Positions 26,511 through 35,555 are shown, numbered from the stretch's first letter. The stretch is DNA of 64,000 nt from Clostridium gelidum (GCF_019977655.1 NZ_AP024849.1:629001-693000); one strand, 5' to 3'. Numbers and translations: made by a program. The notes: generated from the letters alone by a model not told the origin.

Positions 26511-26637
26511 AAAAAAGTACCCACCGATAAAAAGTGTGAGTATAAAAAAGAACTTTTTAAGCGCAATTAAGAACTTTTAACATAAAGAAAACCTATGATT
26601 TGAAACATTAATTGTTAGTGTAAATTAATAACCTACT
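26511..26637 (+). repeat. Degenerate dispersed repeat after spoIID
   Basis: The string AAGCGCAATTAAGAACTTTT at about 26569 matches a motif before rpiB (about 9193-9210), and AAGAACTTTT occurs twice here. No gene is seen. Confidence 0.45.
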
Positions 26638-26698
26638 CAGATAGAAACACTATCTGTTTTTAGATAACTAAAAATAGATAGTGCTTCTATTTTTTTGT
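26638..26698 (+). terminator. Terminator after spoIID
   Basis: A long imperfect stem (AGATAGAA.CACTATCT, TTTTTA / TAAAAA, AGATAGTG.TTCTAT) is followed by TTTTTTTG. Confidence 0.8.
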
Positions 26699-26847
26699 TT
26701 AGAAAATTTGGAATTGGATATAATCTAAACTAAATTAATAATATTTTAAATGGAAATCATAAATTTGGGATTATAAAAATACAATAAAAAAATATTTATG
26801 TATTATTTTTCATAAAAAGGGAACTATAACAATAGGAGGTGTTCATA

Positions 26848-27582
26848 TTGGACAAAAATTTAAAAGAAAAGTTTAAAAATTTAATTAGGAAGGAGGGATT
26901 TTATATCGCTTTATTCCTTTGTCTTTGCATAATAGTTACTGTTGGAACTATTTCCTACAAAATGATTAGTAGTAAAAATGAAGTTAATAAAGTAGAAGAG
27001 ATAAATAAAGATTTGACGTTGAACTCTAGCAATGAGGAAAAAACAATTAATGAGATTCCAAATGCAGAGAGAGTAGAAAAGGCTCCTGATACTAGCAAAA
27101 ATAATGTTGATAAAACAAAGGCTGAAAAATCTACTACTGTAGCTACAACTAATACTATGAACTTTTCAAATCCTATAGAGGGTATTGAAAGTAGAAAGTA
27201 TACTTACCCTGCACCAGTAAAGATGGAAGAAGGTGTTTATAGAACCATTAGAGGTGTGAATTTACAATCAAAAATAGGAACTGAAGTTAAGGCAGCAGCA
27301 GAAGGAATAGTAGAACTAATAGAAAATTCAGGTGTTGAAGAAGGCGTAGTTGTAGAAATTAAACATGCCAATGGATTAAAAACAAGATATGGAAATCTTG
27401 ACTCAAACGTATTGGTAAAAAAAGGAGAAAAGGTTAAAGAAAATCAAGTGATTGCTAAAGTTGGAGACACTGCAAAGGTATTTAGTAAAGAAGTATTTGG
27501 AGAATTTTTAAATTTACAAGTAATTGATGCTAAGGGCGAGCAAGTTAATCCAGAAAAGTATTTTACATTAAAGTCCAAGTAA
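26848..27582 (+). CDS. spoIIQ: SpoIIQ-like protein with a degenerate LytM domain
   Basis: SpoIIQ is made in the forespore and forms the channel with mother-cell SpoIIIAH. The protein has one membrane segment (FYIALFLCLCIIVTVGTISY), a low-complexity linker and a C-terminal M23/LytM domain. The metal ligands look lost: the HxxxD region is TIRGVNLQSK, the middle His region is RYGNLD, and the final HxH region is GEFLNLQV. It is therefore probably non-catalytic, as in Bacillus, whereas C. difficile SpoIIQ keeps its ligands. The TTG at 26848 is 7 bases from AGGAGGT. Context between spoIID and spoIIID supports the name. Confidence 0.85.
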   Translation: MDKNLKEKFKNLIRKEGFYIALFLCLCIIVTVGTISYKMISSKNEVNKVEEINKDLTLNSSNEEKTINEIPNAERVEKAPDTSKNNVDKTKAEKSTTVATTNTMNFSNPIEGIESRKYTYPAPVKMEEGVYRTIRGVNLQSKIGTEVKAAAEGIVELIENSGVEEGVVVEIKHANGLKTRYGNLDSNVLVKKGEKVKENQVIAKVGDTAKVFSKEVFGEFLNLQVIDAKGEQVNPEKYFTLKSK

Positions 27583-27716
27583 AATATTAGACATATAAAA
27601 AACAAATATTAGTCATTCATTTTAATTAAAATGAATGACTAATAAGAAAATAATTATTTGAATAAAAAAATTGTAAGATAAAAACTAATAAAAGATAAAA
27701 TCAAGGAAGTGGTATT

Positions 27717-27971
27717 TTGAAAGATTATATTGAGGAAAGGGTATTAGATGTTGCAAAGTATATTATAGATTCAAAAGCTACAATAAGGAAAACAGCTAAA
27801 GTTTTTGGTGTTAGTAAAAGCACGATTCATAAAGATATGACAGAGAGACTTCTAAAAATCAATCCTGAAATTGCAGAAGAAACACATTTAATTTTAGAAT
27901 TAAATAAGGCTGAACGACATATTCGAGGTGGAAAGGCTACACAAATGAAATATAAAATTATTGAATCTTAA
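27717..27971 (+). CDS. spoIIID: Sporulation transcription regulator SpoIIID
   Basis: SpoIIID is a mother-cell DNA-binding regulator that switches on sigma-K-period genes and represses some sigma-E genes. It has 84 residues, with a helix-turn-helix in TIRKTAKVFGVSKSTIHKD followed by a basic tail (AERHIRGGKATQMKYK). The start is TTG at 27717, with AAGGAAGTGG upstream. The weak start codon may keep levels low. Confidence 0.97.
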   Translation: MKDYIEERVLDVAKYIIDSKATIRKTAKVFGVSKSTIHKDMTERLLKINPEIAEETHLILELNKAERHIRGGKATQMKYKIIES

Positions 27972-28050
27972 TAAAATTAAGTCTATAATATAATATTAGT
28001 AGAATTATGTAAACATAGGTATTAATATGTATTATAGGAGTGAATAAAAG

Positions 28051-29085
28051 ATGTGCTTTTGGAGAACGGGGACAGACCTTGCAATTGACTTAGGGACAGC
28101 AACTGTACTAGTTTATGTGAAAGGTAAAGGGGTAATATTAAAAGAACCTTCTGTTGTAGCTATAAATAAAAATAATAATAAATTGTTGGCTATAGGGGAA
28201 GACGCAAGAAAAATGATAGGAAGAACCCCTGGAAATATAATTGCAGTAAGACCATTAAGAGATGGAGTTATTTCAGATTATGATATAACACAAAAGATGC
28301 TAAAAGAATTTATAAAGAAAGCATGTGGAAAACGAAATATTAGAGCACCTAAAGTGATTGTTTGTGTACCATCTCAAGCTACAGAAGTTGAAAAGAGAGC
28401 TGTTATTGATGCAGCGATGAACTCCGGTGCTAAGAAAGTTTATTTAATAGAGGAACCATTAGCAGCAGCTATTGGAGCTGGCTTGGATATTACTAAACCA
28501 AATGGATGTATGGTAGTAGACATCGGAGGCGGTACTTGTGATATTGCAGTTATTTCATTAGGTGGAGTAGTGGAAAGAGAATCAATAAAAGTAGCTGGCG
28601 ATAAATTTGATGATGCTATAATAAAATATGTACGTAACGAATACAAATTGATGATAGGCGAAAAAACTGCTGAAGATTTAAAAATAAATATTGGTTCAGC
28701 GTTCAAAAATTCTAGGAACTTAGCATGCATGATGAAGGGAAGAAATCTTATAACAGGATTGCCAGATGAAATAGAAATTACGACAGAAGAAATAAGAAAT
28801 GCAATAAAAGAGCCTATAGAAATTATAGTAGATACAGTAAAGAAAGTATTAGAAAAAACACCACCTGAGTTAGTTTCAGATATAATAGAAAGAGGAATAG
28901 TAATGACAGGTGGAGGAGCATTAATACATGGCTTAGATAAGCTTATAGAATTTAAAACAGGAGTGGTAACTACTGTTGCTGACGACTCTGTTGAATGTGT
29001 TGCTAAGGGAACTGGTAAAGTACTTAGTTATATAGATAAGCTAGATAGTGACGTAAATTCACAACAAATAGTTCTTATAGAATAA
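28051..29085 (+). CDS. mbl: Rod-shape protein, MreB/Mbl actin homologue
   Basis: This bacterial actin forms membrane-bound filaments that guide cell-wall elongation. It has 344 residues with the actin-fold phosphate motifs TDLAIDLGTATVLVYV and VVDIGGGTCDIAVISLGG, and the adenosine motif GIVMTGGGALIHGLDKL. Its place right after spoIIID matches Bacillus mbl, hence the symbol; MreB proper would sit with mreC and mreD. Its terminator is shared with the convergent gene. Confidence 0.92.
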   Translation: MCFWRTGTDLAIDLGTATVLVYVKGKGVILKEPSVVAINKNNNKLLAIGEDARKMIGRTPGNIIAVRPLRDGVISDYDITQKMLKEFIKKACGKRNIRAPKVIVCVPSQATEVEKRAVIDAAMNSGAKKVYLIEEPLAAAIGAGLDITKPNGCMVVDIGGGTCDIAVISLGGVVERESIKVAGDKFDDAIIKYVRNEYKLMIGEKTAEDLKINIGSAFKNSRNLACMMKGRNLITGLPDEIEITTEEIRNAIKEPIEIIVDTVKKVLEKTPPELVSDIIERGIVMTGGGALIHGLDKLIEFKTGVVTTVADDSVECVAKGTGKVLSYIDKLDSDVNSQQIVLIE

Positions 29086-29090
29086 TGTGT

Positions 29091-29133
29091 AAATAACAGT
29101 CGAAAAAATATATTTTTGACTGTTATTTATTTT
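29091..29133. terminator. Bidirectional terminator between mbl and yyaC-like gene
   Basis: AAATAACAGTC / GACTGTTATTT (29091-29101 and 29118-29128), followed by ATTTTT. Confidence 0.85.
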
Positions 29134-29143
29134 TAAATGCCAC

Positions 29144-29680
29144 TTAAATCATAGGGAACTGTCCACGATTTAAATTATAAGATTCGATAAATGCTCTAGA
29201 TATAATTTTAGCCATGTTCATAATAAAAGAAAGTCGGATACTACGTGAAAAAAACAATTCAGAATTATTAATTGAATCGACAATACCTATAATTGATGCA
29301 ATTCCAACCTCAGGAAGTTCTTTTCCAACTCCTTTGCCAGGGTGTATTGCATAGTCTCTTATACGAATTTCTCCGATATCTTCAGTATCACCTAAGCAAG
29401 CATCAACACCGATTATAGAGGCATTAGGATGATTAGAATATATTTCATCTAAACGTTCATCTATATTTAAGGCATGAATTGGAGTGGATAGAGTTCCGTA
29501 AACGGGTAGGGGGAAAAAGTTTTCTGTCAATATAGATCCAACTAAAGGACCTAAGCAATCTCCAATGCATTTGTCAGTGCCAATACAAACTATTACAGTA
29601 TTTTTAGTGATGTAATCTTTGATTTCTAGAGTTAAGTTATAGGAGATGGTAGAGTTAACATTAATATCTTCTTTATTCAA
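29144..29680 (-). CDS. yyaC: YyaC-family sporulation protein (DUF1256)
   Basis: YyaC-type proteins resemble the germination protease fold; the family is found in spore formers and made during sporulation. Visible motifs: VIVCIGTDKCIGDCLGPLVGS near the N-terminus, VYGTLSTPIHALNI, and IIGVDACLGDTEDIG, with possible acid residues at the active site. It has 178 residues. On the minus strand an AGGGGG site precedes the start. The substrate is unknown. Confidence 0.85.
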   Translation of the reverse strand: MNKEDINVNSTISYNLTLEIKDYITKNTVIVCIGTDKCIGDCLGPLVGSILTENFFPLPVYGTLSTPIHALNIDERLDEIYSNHPNASIIGVDACLGDTEDIGEIRIRDYAIHPGKGVGKELPEVGIASIIGIVDSINNSELFFSRSIRLSFIMNMAKIISRAFIESYNLNRGQFPMI

Positions 29681-29779
29681 GGATAGATACCCCCTTTATA
29701 AAATATATATATGAGAAATATAGAAAAAATAGTATAAAAAAATAATTTGTGGAAAATAATACTAAGAAAGGAGGTAAAT

Positions 29780-30196
29780 ATGAAAAAAAAATTAATATGT
29801 TTATTTTCAGTTTGTATAGTAATAACAAATATTTATTTAATATTTTATTGGGAGCCACAAAGTAAGTGTGTGACTCAAGAAGAGGTTAGTAAGGAAGCTG
29901 TATCTTATTCTCAAGCAGTATATAAATTTGATAAGAGAAAAGTATTAGAAAGATTATCATCTAATGATAAAAGAGACCTAGAAAAAATAATTAAAAAATT
30001 ATCTGCATTTGATTTAGGAAAAATAAAAGAGTATTACGAAGATTATAATGATGAAGAAGGTGTAGTAAGTATTTTTACATTGTTAAGGCAAAGACTTACA
30101 ACAGGAGATTACAAACAAATACATGAAATAAGCTCTTCATTTCTGGATTTAGAGCGGATTGATCAAAAGATAAAAAAAATAGGATCACTATATTAA
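29780..30196 (+). CDS. Small membrane-anchored protein of unknown function
   Basis: I do not recognise this gene. The 138 residues have an N-terminal signal anchor (KLICLFSVCIVITNIYLIFYW) and an outside domain rich in charged residues (EEVSKEAVSYSQAVYKFDKR, then LSAFDLGKIKEYYED). The ATG at 29780 follows AAAGGAGG. It is divergent from the yyaC-like gene and just before the tRNA array. A role in sporulation is only suggested by position. Confidence 0.7.
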   Translation: MKKKLICLFSVCIVITNIYLIFYWEPQSKCVTQEEVSKEAVSYSQAVYKFDKRKVLERLSSNDKRDLEKIIKKLSAFDLGKIKEYYEDYNDEEGVVSIFTLLRQRLTTGDYKQIHEISSSFLDLERIDQKIKKIGSLY

Positions 30197-30340
30197 ACAA
30201 GAGTATTTTGCAGTAATTTAGAGAAAAAAAGACTTAATTTGACTAGATTGAGTGATATGGGAGTTGAAATAAAAGCTTTTTGAAGATATACTAATCATTG
30301 TTGATTGGTAATAAATCAATAGTTTTAAATAACTAAATAT

Positions 30341-30424
30341 GGAGGAGTTCCCGAGTGGCCAAAGGGGGCAGACTGTAAATCTGTTACGTTAGTTTCGATG
30401 GTTCGAATCCATCTTCCTCCACCA
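30341..30424 (+). tRNA. tRNA-Tyr (GTA), copy 1
   Basis: A class II tRNA with a long variable arm: acceptor GGAGGAG / TTCCTCC, anticodon GTA in ACTGTAAAT, T-loop GGTTCGAATCC, and CCA encoded. Confidence 0.97.
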
Positions 30425-30431
30425 TTAAAAT

Positions 30432-30507
30432 GGGCGCATAGCTCAGCTGGGAGAGCACCTGCCTTACAAGCAGGGGGTCACAGGTTCGAACCCTGTTGTG
30501 CCCACCA
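30432..30507 (+). tRNA. tRNA-Val (TAC), copy 1
   Basis: Cloverleaf with acceptor GGGCGCA / TGTGCCC, anticodon TAC in CCTTACAAG, T-loop GGTTCGAACC and encoded CCA. Confidence 0.97.
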
Positions 30508-30578
30508 TTTAAAACGAAGTTTATAACTATTACTTGTTAACTGTTAATTCTTAACTCTTACTCTTAACTAAACAATGT

Positions 30579-30653
30579 GCTGGCATGGCTCAACGGTAGA
30601 GCAGCTGACTTGTAATCAGCAGGTTGTAGGTTCGATTCCTATTGCCAGCTCCA
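30579..30653 (+). tRNA. tRNA-Thr (TGT), copy 1
   Basis: Cloverleaf with acceptor GCTGGCA / TGCCAGC, anticodon TGT in ACTTGTAAT, T-loop GGTTCGATTCC and encoded CCA. Confidence 0.97.
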
Positions 30654-30713
30654 GTAAGATAATGCAAGAAAATAGATAGGTGAAAAACTTGTATTATAAC
30701 AACAATTAAATAT

Positions 30714-30797
30714 GGAGGAGTTCCCGAGTGGCCAAAGGGGGCAGACTGTAAATCTGTTACGTTAGTTTCGATGGTTCGAATCCATCTTCCTCCACCA
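30714..30797 (+). tRNA. tRNA-Tyr (GTA), copy 2
   Basis: Identical to copy 1; lies exactly 373 bases downstream of it. Confidence 0.97.
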
Positions 30798-30804
30798 TTA
30801 AAAT

Positions 30805-30880
30805 GGGCGCATAGCTCAGCTGGGAGAGCACCTGCCTTACAAGCAGGGGGTCACAGGTTCGAACCCTGTTGTGCCCACCA
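30805..30880 (+). tRNA. tRNA-Val (TAC), copy 2
   Basis: Identical to copy 1; second unit of the tandem duplication. Confidence 0.97.
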
Positions 30881-30951
30881 TTTAAAACAAAGTTTATAAC
30901 TATTACTTGTTAACTGTTAATTCTTAACTCTTACTCTTAACTAAACAATGT

Positions 30952-31026
30952 GCTGGCATGGCTCAACGGTAGAGCAGCTGACTTGTAATCAGCAGGTTGT
31001 AGGTTCGATTCCTATTGCCAGCTCCA
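30952..31026 (+). tRNA. tRNA-Thr (TGT), copy 2
   Basis: Identical to copy 1; second unit of the tandem duplication. Confidence 0.97.
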
Positions 31027-31086
31027 GTAAGATAATGCAAGAAAATAGATAGGTGAAAAACTTGCATTGTAATGACAATTAAATAT

Positions 31087-31170
31087 GGAGGAGTTCCCGA
31101 GTGGCCAAAGGGGGCAGACTGTAAATCTGTTACGTTAGTTTCGATGGTTCGAATCCATCTTCCTCCACCA
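31087..31170 (+). tRNA. tRNA-Tyr (GTA), copy 3
   Basis: Identical to the first two tRNA-Tyr copies. It ends the array, without Val and Thr partners. Confidence 0.97.
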
Positions 31171-31173
31171 AGA

Positions 31174-31203
31174 AAAGAATAAACTTAGTTTATTCTTTTT
31201 TAT
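31174..31203 (+). terminator. Terminator of the tRNA array
   Basis: AAGAATAAAC / GTTTATTCTT followed by TTTTTATTTG. Confidence 0.9.
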
Positions 31204-31348
31204 TTGTCAACAAATAAAAAGAGCATATAACTATATGGGGTGTTTGAAGTTATATTTTTACTTAACAATAAGGAAAAATTAAATCAGAGAACAAAAAAAT
31301 GTATAAAAACAAAAAACAATCATAGGACAAAAAGATTAATTTGAAATG

Positions 31349-31377
31349 TTGACTAATTATAAATTTTATGATAGAAT
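31349..31377 (+). promoter_or_regulatory. Sigma-A promoter of the metK transcript
   Basis: TTGACT and TAGAAT separated by 17 bases, ending 24 bases before the riboswitch. Confidence 0.8.
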
Positions 31378-31400
31378 ACTGTTGAAAATTAAATATAGAA

Positions 31401-31546
31401 CTCTTATCAAGAGAGGTGGAGGGAAAGGGCCCTATGAAACCCGGCAACCTGTATTATATAAGGTGCCAATTCCTGTAGATATATTTCTACGAGATAAGAA
31501 AAGGATTATTAAAATCGCACTCTTCTTATCGAAGGGTTTTTTTTAT
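31401..31546 (+). promoter_or_regulatory. SAM-I (S-box) riboswitch with terminator, controlling metK
   Basis: The aptamer (about 31401-31499) has the S-box core: CTTATCAAGAGAGGTGGAGG, then GGCCCTATGAAACCCGGCAA and AGGTGCCAATTCCTG, closed by GATAAG. The switch can be read. The 3' P1 strand GATAAGAA (31493-31500) can instead pair with TTCTTATC (31523-31530) as an antiterminator. With SAM bound, P1 holds that strand and ACTCTTC / GAAGGGT (31519-31525 and 31531-31537) forms a terminator before eight T residues. Transcription of metK therefore stops when SAM is plentiful. Confidence 0.96.
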
Positions 31547-31752
31547 TTCAATTTATAAGTTTGTACAGACTTAAATTACGAAAGAATAATAAAAATTCCA
31601 AATGATTAGCAACAAATTTGTAATTATATAACAATATAGTATTTAATCGCGAGTAAAGCTATATTACATTTTAAAAGTTAAGCATATATATTTTGTTAAG
31701 AGAAAATAAAATTATAAGAAATGATAAAAAGTTAAGTTGAGGGGAGAAAAGT

Positions 31753-32928
31753 ATGAAAAAGTTATTTACTTCAGAATCAGTTACAGAAGGACATCCAGAT
31801 AAGATGTGTGACCAAATTTCAGATGGTATTTTAGATGCTATTTTAGCAAGAGATCCACTTGCTAGAGTTGCTTGTGAAACATGCACAACTACAGGTATGG
31901 TTATGGTAATGGGAGAAATATCAACAAATTGTTATGTTGATATTCCTAAAGTAGTTAGAGAAACTGTAAGAGAAATTGGATATGATAGAGCTAAGTATGG
32001 CTTTGATTGTGACACTTGTTCCGTTATTACAGCAATAGATGAACAATCAGCAGATATTGCTATGGGTGTAAATGAAGCATTTGAATCTAGAGCAGGTGAA
32101 AAGGATGATGTTGAAGCAGTTGGAGCTGGAGATCAAGGTATGATGTTTGGTTTTGCAACTAATGAAACAGAAGAATTTATGCCACTTCCAATATTTATGG
32201 CTCATAAATTATCAAGAAAGCTTACAGAAGTAAGAAAGAACAACACATTAAGTTATTTAAGACCAGATGGTAAAACTCAAGTTACTGTTGAATATGAAGA
32301 CAATAAACCAAAGAGAATTGATACCATTGTAATATCTACACAACATGATGAAAAAGTTACTTTAAAACAAATTCAAGAAGATCTAAAAAAATATGTAATT
32401 CAAGCTGTTGTACCAGCAGAATTATTAGATGATGAAACTAAATATTTCATTAATCCAACAGGAAGATTTGTTGTTGGAGGACCTCAAGGAGATTCAGGAT
32501 TAACTGGAAGAAAGATAATTGTTGACACATATGGTGGATATGGTAGACATGGTGGTGGAGCTTTCTCAGGAAAAGATCCAACAAAGGTAGATAGATCAGC
32601 TGCATATGCTGCAAGATGGGTAGCTAAGAATTTAGTTGCTGCAGGAGTTGCTGACAAGTTAGAAATCCAATTAGCATATGCAATAGGTGTTGCAAAGCCG
32701 GTTTCTATTGAAGTAGATACTTTTGGAACAGGAAAAATTGGAGAAGATAAGGTAGCTGAAATAGTAGAAAAAGTATTTGACTTAAGACCAGGAGCTATAA
32801 TAAGAGATCTTGACTTAAGAAGACCAATCTACAAACAAACAGCTGCTTATGGACATTTTGGAAGAAATGATCTTAACTTACCATGGGAGCAATTAAATAA
32901 AGTAGAAGAAATAAAAAAATATTTATAG
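31753..32928 (+). CDS. metK: S-adenosylmethionine synthetase
   Basis: MetK makes SAM from methionine and ATP. The 391 residues carry TSESVTEGHPDKMCDQISD at the N-terminus, the signature GAGDQGMMFG, and the glycine-rich loop GGGAFSGKDPTKVDRS. A GAGGGGAG site precedes the ATG. The gene is a single unit under the S-box riboswitch, closing a feedback loop on its product, and ends at a strong terminator. Confidence 0.98.
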   Translation: MKKLFTSESVTEGHPDKMCDQISDGILDAILARDPLARVACETCTTTGMVMVMGEISTNCYVDIPKVVRETVREIGYDRAKYGFDCDTCSVITAIDEQSADIAMGVNEAFESRAGEKDDVEAVGAGDQGMMFGFATNETEEFMPLPIFMAHKLSRKLTEVRKNNTLSYLRPDGKTQVTVEYEDNKPKRIDTIVISTQHDEKVTLKQIQEDLKKYVIQAVVPAELLDDETKYFINPTGRFVVGGPQGDSGLTGRKIIVDTYGGYGRHGGGAFSGKDPTKVDRSAAYAARWVAKNLVAAGVADKLEIQLAYAIGVAKPVSIEVDTFGTGKIGEDKVAEIVEKVFDLRPGAIIRDLDLRRPIYKQTAAYGHFGRNDLNLPWEQLNKVEEIKKYL

Positions 32929-32935
32929 AATAATA

Positions 32936-32976
32936 TAAGAGCTGTCTCAAATTTATTTTGAGACAGCTCTTTTTAG
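32936..32976 (+). terminator. Terminator of metK
   Basis: AGAGCTGTCTCAA / TTGAGACAGCTCT with a 7-base loop, followed by TTTTTAG. Confidence 0.95.
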
Positions 32977-33094
32977 ATACATAGGAACTTTTACAATGCA
33001 AAATTAAGGAACAAATTCTCTACAGATTAAAAAATAAGTAGATATAAGAAAATAATCGGTAATGGACAACGAGCAATGTTTAATTATTTTAAAG

Positions 33095-33190
33095 TATATA
33101 TATATTGCAATTTACAATTGACAATTGTGGATGAAATTCTTACAGAATTTCTTAAATTTGAAATGAAGAATCATTTTGCAACATATATAT
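33095..33190 (+). repeat. MITE-like repeat, copy A
   Basis: About 96 bp bounded by TATATATATTGCAA on the left and, on the opposite strand, TATATATGTTGCAA on the right. An inverted, slightly diverged copy lies at 63719-63820. The core GGATGAAATTCT.ACAGAATT and CTTAAATTTGAAATGAAGAA is shared. It has no coding capacity. It fills the gap between metK and the recD2 promoter. Confidence 0.8.
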
Positions 33191-33261
33191 TATGATATAA
33201 TTGAAAAAGAAAAATAAAAGTGAAATTTTGAAATTAAGATTTGTGTTAGAATTAAGTTATA

Positions 33262-33290
33262 TTGTCAAGAATATGAGTAAATATTATATA
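33262..33290 (+). promoter_or_regulatory. Candidate promoter of the recD2-comFC group
   Basis: TTGTCA and TATATA separated by 17 bases, 19 bases before the recD2 ATG. Confidence 0.55.
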
Positions 33291-33309
33291 AAAGATTTGG
33301 AGAGATTCT

Positions 33310-35538
33310 ATGGAAGTTCTAAATGGTTTTGTTGAGAACATTGTTTTTAAAAGTGAAGATACTGGTTATGTAGTTTGTAAAATTAGGAATGAAAAAGAGT
33401 TAGTTAGTGCTGTAGGGACAGTTCCTTTTATAAAGGAAGGTCAAAATGTCAAATTAACAGGATACTGGACAGTACATAAGCAGTTTGGAAATCAATTTAA
33501 TATTCAAGATTATGAAGAACTTATTCCAACTTCCTTAGATGGAATAGAAAAGTATTTAAGTGCGGGAATAATACATGGAATTGGACCAGTTACAGCTAAG
33601 AAGATAATAGAACAATTTGGTAAACAAACCTTAGATATAATGGAAAATCACATTGAAAGACTAATGGAGATAGAAGGTATAGGAGAGAAAAAGTTTCAAA
33701 TTATATATGAGTCTTATATAGAACAGCAAGGTCTTAAAAATGTGATTTTATATTTCAATAAACATGGAGTAACTAATAATCAATGTATTAAAATTTATAA
33801 GAAATTTGGATCAAATGCAAAACAAATAGTATCAGATAATCCTTATATATTATGTGATGAAATTTCAGGTATTGGATTTAAAACAGCAGATAGAATTGCC
33901 ATGAGCATTGGAGTAGAGAGTATCTCAGAATTTAGGATTCAAAGTGGAATTAAGTATGTAATGAATCAGTTTTGTGCTACGGGAAATACATTTATGCCTA
34001 AAAGTAATATAATAGAAGAATGTGAAAAAAATTTATTGATATCTAAGGAATTAATTGAAAAAAATATATATGATATGGCAGCGCAGCAAAAAATAATTAT
34101 TGAAAAGATAGATGATGTTGAAATTGGATTTTTACTTCAATATTATTATTGTGAACTTGGGGTAACGAGTAAAATTATTACTTTGGGATTGCAACAAATA
34201 CAAACTATAAATTCAGATGTTGATTTTGAAGTTGATGTTTTTGAAAAGGAGCATAAAATACAGTTTGCAGAGTCTCAAAGAGAAGCAATTCTTGGTGCAT
34301 TTAATAATGGTATAGAAATAATCACAGGTGGTCCTGGAACGGGTAAAACGACAATTATAAGGGCTATAATCCATATTTATGAAAATAATGGTATGAAAGT
34401 AATACTTGGAGCTCCAACTGGAAGAGCAGCTAAAAGAATGACTGAATCTACAGGAAGAGAGGCAAAAACAATACATAGACTTTTAGAAATGGGTGTTTCA
34501 GAAGAAGATGAATCAGTTTTTGAAAAGGGAGAATCATCACCATTAGATTGTGATGTAATAATAATTGATGAAGCATCTATGATTGATATAATGCTAATGC
34601 AGAATCTGCTTAAAGCAATCAATTTGGGCACAAGACTTATAATTGTTGGGGATGTTGATCAATTGCCTTCTGTTGGACCAGGAAACGTATTAAAAGACCT
34701 TATAGAGAGTGAATATATAAAAGTGGTAAGATTAAAAGAAATATTTAGACAAGGTGCAGAAAGCTTAATTGTTATAAATGCACATAAGATTAATCAGGGT
34801 GAAATGCCCTTGTTAAATCAAAAAGATAAGGATTTCTTTTTTATTAATGAAAATGATCAAGATAAAATTTTAAATACAATAATAGATTTAATGAACAGAA
34901 GACTTCCTAAATTTAATAAATCTTGGGATATACTAAAGGATATGCAAGTGCTAACTCCTATGAGAAAAGGAACACTTGGAGTTAATAATTTGAACACTAG
35001 TCTTCAAAAAGTATTTAATTCACCATCAAAAGATAAGAAAGAAAAAACTTCTCGAGATATAGTATTTAGAGAAGGCGATAAAGTCATGCAAACAAAGAAT
35101 AATTATACTTTAAAGTGGGTTAGAGCAAATGGATTTGGAGAAAGTGAAGGTGCTGGAGTATTTAATGGTGATTTAGGTTTTATTGAAAGCATCGATGAAG
35201 AGAGGAAAGCGTTAACCATTATATTTGATGATGAAAGAAAAATTATTTATGATTTTAGCTTTCTAGATGAATTAGATTTAGCATATGCAACTACCATCCA
35301 CAAGAGTCAAGGAAGTGAATTTAAAGTTGTTATTATTCCTGTATTTATGGGATCACCTTTTTTAATGAATCGTAATTTACTTTATACAGGAATCACAAGG
35401 GCAAAACAATTGGTGGTTGTAGTTGGATTTCAAAAAGCATTAATGTATATGATTAATAATACAAATAGTATAGAACGATATTCAGCTTTAAAGCATAGAA
35501 TTAGAGATATAATAACTAAAGAAGAGTTTGAAGAGTAA
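33310..35538 (+). CDS. recD2: ATP-dependent RecD2-like DNA helicase
   Basis: RecD2 is a 5'-3' superfamily 1B helicase of bacteria that lack or do not need RecBCD. The 742 residues have an extended N-terminal region with helix-hairpin-helix motifs (GIIHGIGPVTAKKI, MEIEGIGEKKFQ), the P-loop ITGGPGTGKTTI, Walker B VIIIDEASMID, GDVDQLPSVGPG, and the late motif LAYATTIHKSQGSEF. GGAGAG precedes the ATG. The next two genes follow closely, as a probable operon. Confidence 0.95.
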   Translation: MEVLNGFVENIVFKSEDTGYVVCKIRNEKELVSAVGTVPFIKEGQNVKLTGYWTVHKQFGNQFNIQDYEELIPTSLDGIEKYLSAGIIHGIGPVTAKKIIEQFGKQTLDIMENHIERLMEIEGIGEKKFQIIYESYIEQQGLKNVILYFNKHGVTNNQCIKIYKKFGSNAKQIVSDNPYILCDEISGIGFKTADRIAMSIGVESISEFRIQSGIKYVMNQFCATGNTFMPKSNIIEECEKNLLISKELIEKNIYDMAAQQKIIIEKIDDVEIGFLLQYYYCELGVTSKIITLGLQQIQTINSDVDFEVDVFEKEHKIQFAESQREAILGAFNNGIEIITGGPGTGKTTIIRAIIHIYENNGMKVILGAPTGRAAKRMTESTGREAKTIHRLLEMGVSEEDESVFEKGESSPLDCDVIIIDEASMIDIMLMQNLLKAINLGTRLIIVGDVDQLPSVGPGNVLKDLIESEYIKVVRLKEIFRQGAESLIVINAHKINQGEMPLLNQKDKDFFFINENDQDKILNTIIDLMNRRLPKFNKSWDILKDMQVLTPMRKGTLGVNNLNTSLQKVFNSPSKDKKEKTSRDIVFREGDKVMQTKNNYTLKWVRANGFGESEGAGVFNGDLGFIESIDEERKALTIIFDDERKIIYDFSFLDELDLAYATTIHKSQGSEFKVVIIPVFMGSPFLMNRNLLYTGITRAKQLVVVVGFQKALMYMINNTNSIERYSALKHRIRDIITKEEFEE

Positions 35539-35555
35539 TTGAAAGGAGAAAGAGT

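Larger units (their letters stand above)
30341..31086 (+). repeat. 373-bp tandem duplication carrying Tyr-Val-Thr tRNAs
   Basis: 30341-30713 and 30714-31086 are nearly identical head-to-tail units, each with tRNA-Tyr, tRNA-Val and tRNA-Thr. A third copy of the Tyr part follows at 31087. Few differences are seen (for example AAAACGAAG against AAAACAAAG in the spacer). The spacer holds TTAACT-rich sequence. Confidence 0.95.

Noticed and set aside
31346..31558. A 70-codon frame upstream of metK
   Set aside because: It runs through the S-box aptamer and terminator and has no family match; the RNA structure explains the sequence.
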